A stretch of 64,000 nt of DNA, from contig NC_018000.1 in the NCBI RefSeq assembly GCF_000265205.3, positions 5,205,001 to 5,269,000 of the forward strand. The letters run 5' to 3'. Position 1 is the first letter of the stretch; each line of letters begins with the position of its first letter. Position numbers and translations under genes: made by a program. The notes under the pieces are model-generated. The model was not told where the DNA came from. It searched no databases and saw only the letters and a list, made by a program, of their open reading frames with translations. The stretch comes from Sinorhizobium fredii USDA 257. GTDB taxonomy: Bacteria; Pseudomonadota; Alphaproteobacteria; Rhizobiales; Rhizobiaceae. Of this stretch, positions 60,219 through 64,000 are shown piece by piece.

Positions 60219-60311
60219 ACCGCGACTTTCCAATAATGGCCAGTAGGAACGCGGCCTGGGCTCTGGGCCCGCTACCGCATTGTCCGGCGGCGAAAAGAAA
60301 ATAGGTGTACC

Positions 60312-60602
60312 ATGTCCCGTAGTTGCGAATTGACCGGCAAGGGCGTCCAGTCGGGTCACAATGTGAGCCACGCCAACAACAAGACGAAGCGCAAGTTCCT
60401 GCCGAACCTGTGCAATGTCACGCTGATCTCGGATGCGCTCGGCCAGCGTTTCCGCCTGCGCGTCTCCGCTGCGGCTCTCCGTTCGGTCGAACACCGCGGC
60501 GGTCTCGACGCCTTCCTGCTGAAGGCCGACGAGAACGAGCTGAGCATGCGCGCTCGCCTGCTGCGCCGCCAGATCGTCAAGAAGGCTGCCGCAGCCGCCT
60601 GA
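60312..60602 (+). CDS. rpmB: 50S ribosomal protein L28
   Basis: Large-subunit ribosomal protein, 96 residues, typical alphaproteobacterial length. The conserved start [22 protein letters not shown] and [17 protein letters not shown] segment are diagnostic. It is a single-gene transcript between a strong promoter and a strong terminator. The antisense frame over it is a shadow. Confidence 0.98.
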   Translation: MSRSCELTGKGVQSGHNVSHANNKTKRKFLPNLCNVTLISDALGQRFRLRVSAAALRSVEHRGGLDAFLLKADENELSMRARLLRRQIVKKAAAAA

Positions 60603-60633
60603 TCGGCGCCAGCGCCTTCCTGAGCATGGCTTG

Positions 60634-60666
60634 AAAGGCTTGCGGATCCGTCCGGCAAGCCTTTTT
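60634..60666 (+). terminator. Rho-independent terminator of rpmB
   Basis: Ten-base stem AAAGGCTTGC/GCAAGCCTTT around an 11-base loop, followed by more T, 32 bases past rpmB. Confidence 0.85.
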
Positions 60667-60717
60667 CTCGTGCTCGATATCATCGGCCGGATGCCTCTCT
60701 CCGGTAGGACCCTCTAA

Positions 60718-60749
60718 CTGGTGGCATCACCCAGGATAAAAAAATGCTG
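60718..60749 (+). promoter_or_regulatory. Candidate preQ1-I riboswitch in the yhhQ leader
   Basis: A compact H-type pseudoknot can be drawn: CTGG (60718-60721) pairs with CCAG (60731-60734), the loop GCAT (60724-60727) pairs with ATGC (60744-60747), and GATAAAAAAA lies between, like the A-rich tail of preQ1-I aptamers. The second helix would include the start codon itself, giving translational control. The downstream gene is a queuosine-precursor transporter, a known preQ1 target. Confidence 0.5.
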
Positions 60750-61382
60750 ATCAACCGTATGTTCTTTGTCTATGTGGCGCTGATGACACTGGTGGTCGTC
60801 GCGTCGAATTTCCTTGTGCAGTATCCGCTGCCCGGCTCGATCGCCGGCATGCAGCTCGGCGATCTCCTGACCTGGGGCGCTTTCAGCTATCCCTTCGCCT
60901 TCCTCGTTACCGACCTGACAAACCGCCATTTCGGCCCGCGCATCGCGCGCCGCGTCGTCATTGTGGGTTTCGTCGTCGCCGTCGCCCTCTCCTTCTTCGC
61001 CGCAACGCCGCGCATCGCGATCGCCTCGGGCTCTGCCTTCCTGCTCGGCCAGCTCCTCGACATCTCAGTGTTCAACCGGCTGCGGCGCCAAAGCTGGTGG
61101 CGCGCGCCGCTCGCCGGTTCGCTGATCGGTTCGGGGCTCGACACGGCGATGTTCTTCTCCTTCGCCTTCGCACCGTCCTTCGTCTTCCTCGGTCCGAACG
61201 ACAGCTTCGCGCTCGAAGCCGCGCCTCTGCTCGGCCTCATGGCCCTCGATGCGCCACGCTGGATTTCCTGGGCACTCGGTGATCTTGCCGTGAAGATTTT
61301 GTGCGGTATCGTCCTGCTGCTGCCCTATGGCGCGCTGATGAGCGTCATCAAACCGATGCCGGCGGCCAAAGCCACCGCGTGA
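60744..61382 (+). CDS. yhhQ: Queuosine precursor transporter (YhhQ/VUT family)
   Basis: Inner-membrane importer for preQ0/preQ1, 212 residues with six hydrophobic helices. Family marks are YVALMTLVVVASNFLVQYPL, AFSYPFAFLVTDLTNRHFGP, LLGQLLDISVFNRLRR and SLIGSGLDTAMFFSFAF. The start overlaps a candidate preQ1 pseudoknot; AGGA lies eight bases before the ATG, and a second Met (MFFVYV) follows five codons in. Together with gluQRS at 33 kb it points to active queuosine metabolism. Confidence 0.93.
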   Translation: MLINRMFFVYVALMTLVVVASNFLVQYPLPGSIAGMQLGDLLTWGAFSYPFAFLVTDLTNRHFGPRIARRVVIVGFVVAVALSFFAATPRIAIASGSAFLLGQLLDISVFNRLRRQSWWRAPLAGSLIGSGLDTAMFFSFAFAPSFVFLGPNDSFALEAAPLLGLMALDAPRWISWALGDLAVKILCGIVLLLPYGALMSVIKPMPAAKATA

Positions 61383-61404
61383 ATGCTGAAGGCGACGACG
61401 TTTT

Positions 61405-61432
61405 AACAGGGCCGATTTGGCCCTGTTTCAAT
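61405..61432 (+). terminator. Terminator of yhhQ
   Basis: Nine-base perfect stem AACAGGGCC/GGCCCTGTT with a five-base loop, then TCAATTT. It lies between the convergent yhhQ and phytase-like genes. Confidence 0.7.
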
Positions 61433-62477
61433 TTAAAGCGGATGAGGAAGAGTCGGCGTTGTTTCGATCCGCGCCTGTTCGGTTGGCGTCGTCTTTCAGT
61501 CGAAACTCAAGCATCAGGTTGCGCTCGAGGATCGAGTGATTGTCGTCGGAAACCAGGATCACCCGCATGTCGCCATCGGGCCGGGAGACCACATCGAGGC
61601 CTTCCATATTGTCGATCTGGTAGCTCATGTCGGCCTCGAGCAGCACCTCGCCGTCGACCACCGCACCCGGCCGGATATCGGCGGCCGCGAGCCGGCGAAT
61701 GCGCATTCCGAGCCCCGAAGAGAAATTGAAGCGGCGTTCGAGGATGAGCATATCCCCGTTCGGCAGGAATGCGCCATCAGTGACCGCATAGGGGTCTTGG
61801 CGCACCACCGAGAACGCGCCCCGCATCGGTCCGTCGAGGATGCCCGCCAGGAGATTGCCGGACGTGTCGACGCTGCGTTCCGCGACGATCACGGCAGCAC
61901 CGGAAAGCGGCCCATCCTTCGGTGCAATTGCGATCGTCTCCAATCCGCCATTGCTGCGCAGTTCCTCGACCGGAAAGGGCAGGCTGATCTGGCCGATGGG
62001 CCTCGAGGCGGCACAGCCCGGGTCGGGATAGACATCGACGCGTGACGCCTGCTCGAAGCTGACGATCACCGCGCCATCGCGCAGCGCCAGCCCTTCGGAA
62101 TCCACCTTCCACTTTTCGAGCTGCGCCGCACCATTGCCGTCGGTCATCGCGGTGATGGCAAGGTCGGTCAGCCCCTGAAGCATACCCGCCTCGTCGCGAA
62201 CGACGGCGCCCTCGACCCAATGCCCTGTATCCAGGACGGCGGCGAAGGATTCTCCGTCGGGCCGGAAGCGGATCGCCGAAACTGCGCCGAACAGCGCATT
62301 GGGCGAGGTCATTTCGATGCCGCCGATGAATTCGAGCCTGCCGAACGTCGTGGCGTCGGAACCGACCTTGAACTGTGAGATTTGCCGGCTTCGGATCGGA
62401 ACGATCTCACACGGCGCTTCCGCCTCGGCGGCGGCGGTCGATGCCAACAGGAAGAGAACGGCAAGGGTTCGGAGCAT
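61428..62477 (-). CDS. Esterase-like activity of phytase family protein
   Basis: A 349-residue exported protein of the phytase-like/esterase-like beta-propeller family (DUF4424/phytase-like domain group). A signal peptide is evident (MLRTLAVLFLLASTAAAEA). The mature sequence has the family elements GGIEMTSPNALFGAVSAIRF, DSEGLALRDGAVIVSFEQ, NGGLETIAIAPKDGP, YAVTDGAFLPNGDMLILERRF and MEGLDVVSRPDGDMRVILVSDDN. The Asp-rich acidic sites would bind Ca. The true substrate is not known. Convergent with yhhQ. Confidence 0.88.
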   Translation of the reverse strand: MLRTLAVLFLLASTAAAEAEAPCEIVPIRSRQISQFKVGSDATTFGRLEFIGGIEMTSPNALFGAVSAIRFRPDGESFAAVLDTGHWVEGAVVRDEAGMLQGLTDLAITAMTDGNGAAQLEKWKVDSEGLALRDGAVIVSFEQASRVDVYPDPGCAASRPIGQISLPFPVEELRSNGGLETIAIAPKDGPLSGAAVIVAERSVDTSGNLLAGILDGPMRGAFSVVRQDPYAVTDGAFLPNGDMLILERRFNFSSGLGMRIRRLAAADIRPGAVVDGEVLLEADMSYQIDNMEGLDVVSRPDGDMRVILVSDDNHSILERNLMLEFRLKDDANRTGADRNNADSSSSALN

Positions 62478-62579
62478 TTCGAGGCATAACCTTCCAGGGA
62501 GGCAACGCAGGCGCTGAGGGACGGGCAGGCTCTTAGCAGATGATGGAGATACAGGCGAATTTGCGGCGCGGCAAACCGA

Positions 62580-64000
62580 TCAGCCGGCCCGGCGCAGGCG
62601 TCCGACGCGGCCGTGCCGGTGCTCTTCCTCGAACAGGGCGGCAAGCTGCTCCGTCATCGCGCCCGCAAGTTCGTCCGCATCGACGATCGTCACGGCGCGG
62701 CGATAATACCGCGTCACGTCATGGCCGATGCCGATCGCCAGAAGCTCGACCGGCGAACGCGTCTCGATCTGCTCGATGACGGCGCGCAGGTGTCGCTCGA
62801 GATAGTTGCCAGGATTCACCGACAGGGTGGAATCGTCGACCGGTGCACCGTCCGAGATCATCATCAGGATTCGTCGTTGCTCCGGCCGGCCGAGCAGGCG
62901 GTCGTGCGCCCACATCAGCGCCTCGCCGTCGATATTCTCCTTGAGCAGCCCTTCCCGCATCATCAGGCCGAGATTGCGGCGCGCGCGGCGCCAGGGCGCA
63001 TCGGCCGACTTGTAGACGATGTGGCGCAGATCGTTGAGGCGGCCCGGCGCTTGAGGCTTGCCGCCCGCGAGCCATTTCTCGCGCGCTTGCCCGCCCTTCC
63101 AGGCCTTGGTGGTGAAGCCGAGAATCTCGACCTTGACGCCGCAGCGCTCCAGCGTGCGGGCGAGAATGTCCGCGCAAGTGGCGGCAACGGTGATCGGCCG
63201 GCCGCGCATCGAGCCGGAATTGTCGATCAGCAGCGTCACGACGGTGTCGCGGAAATTCGTATCCTTCTCCCGCTTGAAGGAAAGCGGCTGCATCGGATCG
63301 ATGATGACCCGCTGCAGGCGGGCGGTATCCAGAACCCCCTCCTCGAGATCGAACTCCCAGGACCGGTTCTGCTGCGCCATCAGCCGCCGTTGCAGGCGGT
63401 TGGCGAGGCGGCCGACGGCCCCCTGCAGATGGGCGAGCTGCTTGTCGAGGAAGGCGCGCAGACGATCGAGTTCCGCCTCGTCGCAAAGCTCCTCGGCCGT
63501 GATGGTCTCGTCGAACTCGCGCGTATAGATCGCGTAATCGACCTTTTCGTTCAGGTCCGCAAAGGGGTGGTTCGGCCGCTTGACCTCGCCGGGCGTTTCG
63601 CTGTCCTCGTCGCCCTCGTCCTGAAGGTCGTCGTCGGAGATCTCGGCGCCGTCCATCTCGCCTTCTTCCATCTGCTCCTCGGCAGACTGGTTTTCGTCGG
63701 CGGGGGCGGCGTCGGAGCCCTCTTCCTCCTCGCCGGCGTTGTCGTCCTGCTCCTGGCTGCGCGGCTGGTCCTCGTCGGTCTCGCTTTCCTGGTCGTCTGG
63801 CTCGATATCGTCCTCGCCGTATTTTTCGGCGACATCCATCGAAGCCAGCATGTCGCGCACGACCCGGGCGAAGGCCTGCTGGTCGTTAACCGCCGCGGGC
63901 AGGTTTCTGACGTCGGCGGCGGCCTTCTGCTCGATGAAATCGCGCCAGAGGTCGAGCACCTTGCCGGCGGAGGCCGGCGGCTTCTTGCCGGTCAGCTTCT
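62580..64000 (-). CDS. cobT: Cobaltochelatase subunit CobT (N-terminus beyond window)
   Basis: Part of the CobNST cobaltochelatase that inserts cobalt in aerobic B12 synthesis. The visible ~473 residues lack the N-terminus; the frame is open to the right edge ([19 protein letters not shown]...), and full CobT is about 630 residues. A long acidic stretch (Asp/Glu/Gln) separates an N-terminal helical part from the C-terminal von Willebrand A domain. That domain carries the metal site [13 protein letters not shown] and [14 protein letters not shown]. CobS would be expected upstream, outside the window. Confidence 0.97.
   Translation of the reverse strand, partial: KLTGKKPPASAGKVLDLWRDFIEQKAAADVRNLPAAVNDQQAFARVVRDMLASMDVAEKYGEDDIEPDDQESETDEDQPRSQEQDDNAGEEEEGSDAAPADENQSAEEQMEEGEMDGAEISDDDLQDEGDEDSETPGEVKRPNHPFADLNEKVDYAIYTREFDETITAEELCDEAELDRLRAFLDKQLAHLQGAVGRLANRLQRRLMAQQNRSWEFDLEEGVLDTARLQRVIIDPMQPLSFKREKDTNFRDTVVTLLIDNSGSMRGRPITVAATCADILARTLERCGVKVEILGFTTKAWKGGQAREKWLAGGKPQAPGRLNDLRHIVYKSADAPWRRARRNLGLMMREGLLKENIDGEALMWAHDRLLGRPEQRRILMMISDGAPVDDSTLSVNPGNYLERHLRAVIEQIETRSPVELLAIGIGHDVTRYYRRAVTIVDADELAGAMTEQLAALFEEEHRHGRVGRLRRAG

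Overview
This window looks like a core chromosomal segment of a rhizobial alphaproteobacterium, most likely Sinorhizobium/Ensifer. The reasons are GC-rich coding throughout, aerobic-type cobaltochelatase CobT, PTS-Ntr enzyme I (PtsP), DUF4167, TIGR02302, DUF1178 and DUF3108 family proteins, and several copies of a ~105-bp two-palindrome intergenic repeat that resembles the rhizobial RIME element. Both ends cut genes: an M23 peptidase at the left edge lacks its N-terminus, and cobT at the right edge lacks its N-terminus.

Layout. 1-7 kb: M23 peptidase, clpB with a heat-shock-type promoter, an Asn-repeat DUF4167 protein, then prmC and prfA (translation termination). 7-17 kb: ptsP, lysC, a small methyltransferase, a DHFR-like reductase, ubiG, an NTF2-like protein, a DUF1178/nitrilase/glutaredoxin/ComF run and an NDUFAF5-like methyltransferase. 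17-25 kb: a lone Flp pilin with a small membrane partner, mutT, a GNAT, argJ, a periplasmic parvulin and secA. 25-29.5 kb: a polysaccharide flippase coupled to a BioF2-type acetyltransferase, a mosaic repeat, and an acyl-CoA synthetase. 29.5-30.7 kb: the only clearly accessory stretch, a ~1.1-kb remnant of an integrative element at tRNA-Leu(CAA), with 16-bp direct repeats at both ends, an integrase C-terminal fragment, a 68-aa ORF and a candidate small RNA. 31-37.5 kb: dsbB, HNH nuclease, AlkA-type glycosylase, gluQRS, a YihY/BrkB membrane protein, an SDR, a HIG1-domain protein, a PduO-type cobalamin adenosyltransferase and a rhomboid protease. 37.7-47 kb: etfBA, hbdA, tlpA divergent from argH-lptM-lysA, and a large TIGR02302 membrane protein. 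47-64 kb: CpdR-like receiver, hpt, ftsEX (with a consensus CtrA box), YdcF, plsC, ChaC, DUF2125, tyrC/hisC, a methyltransferase, gloB-cupin, DUF3108, rpmB, yhhQ (with a candidate preQ1-I riboswitch), a phytase-like esterase and cobT.

Most genes are housekeeping: amino-acid synthesis (lysC, lysA, argJ, argH, hisC, tyrC), protein folding and export (clpB, secA, parvulin, dsbB, tlpA), division (ftsEX) and fatty acid/branched-chain oxidation (etfBA, hbdA). The less ordinary content is regulatory and intergenic: the tRNA-Leu element remnant with its candidate sRNA, the yhhQ leader, the CtrA box, a palindromic site before etfBA, and three families of palindromic repeats. I saw no CRISPR array, complete insertion sequence or complete prophage.
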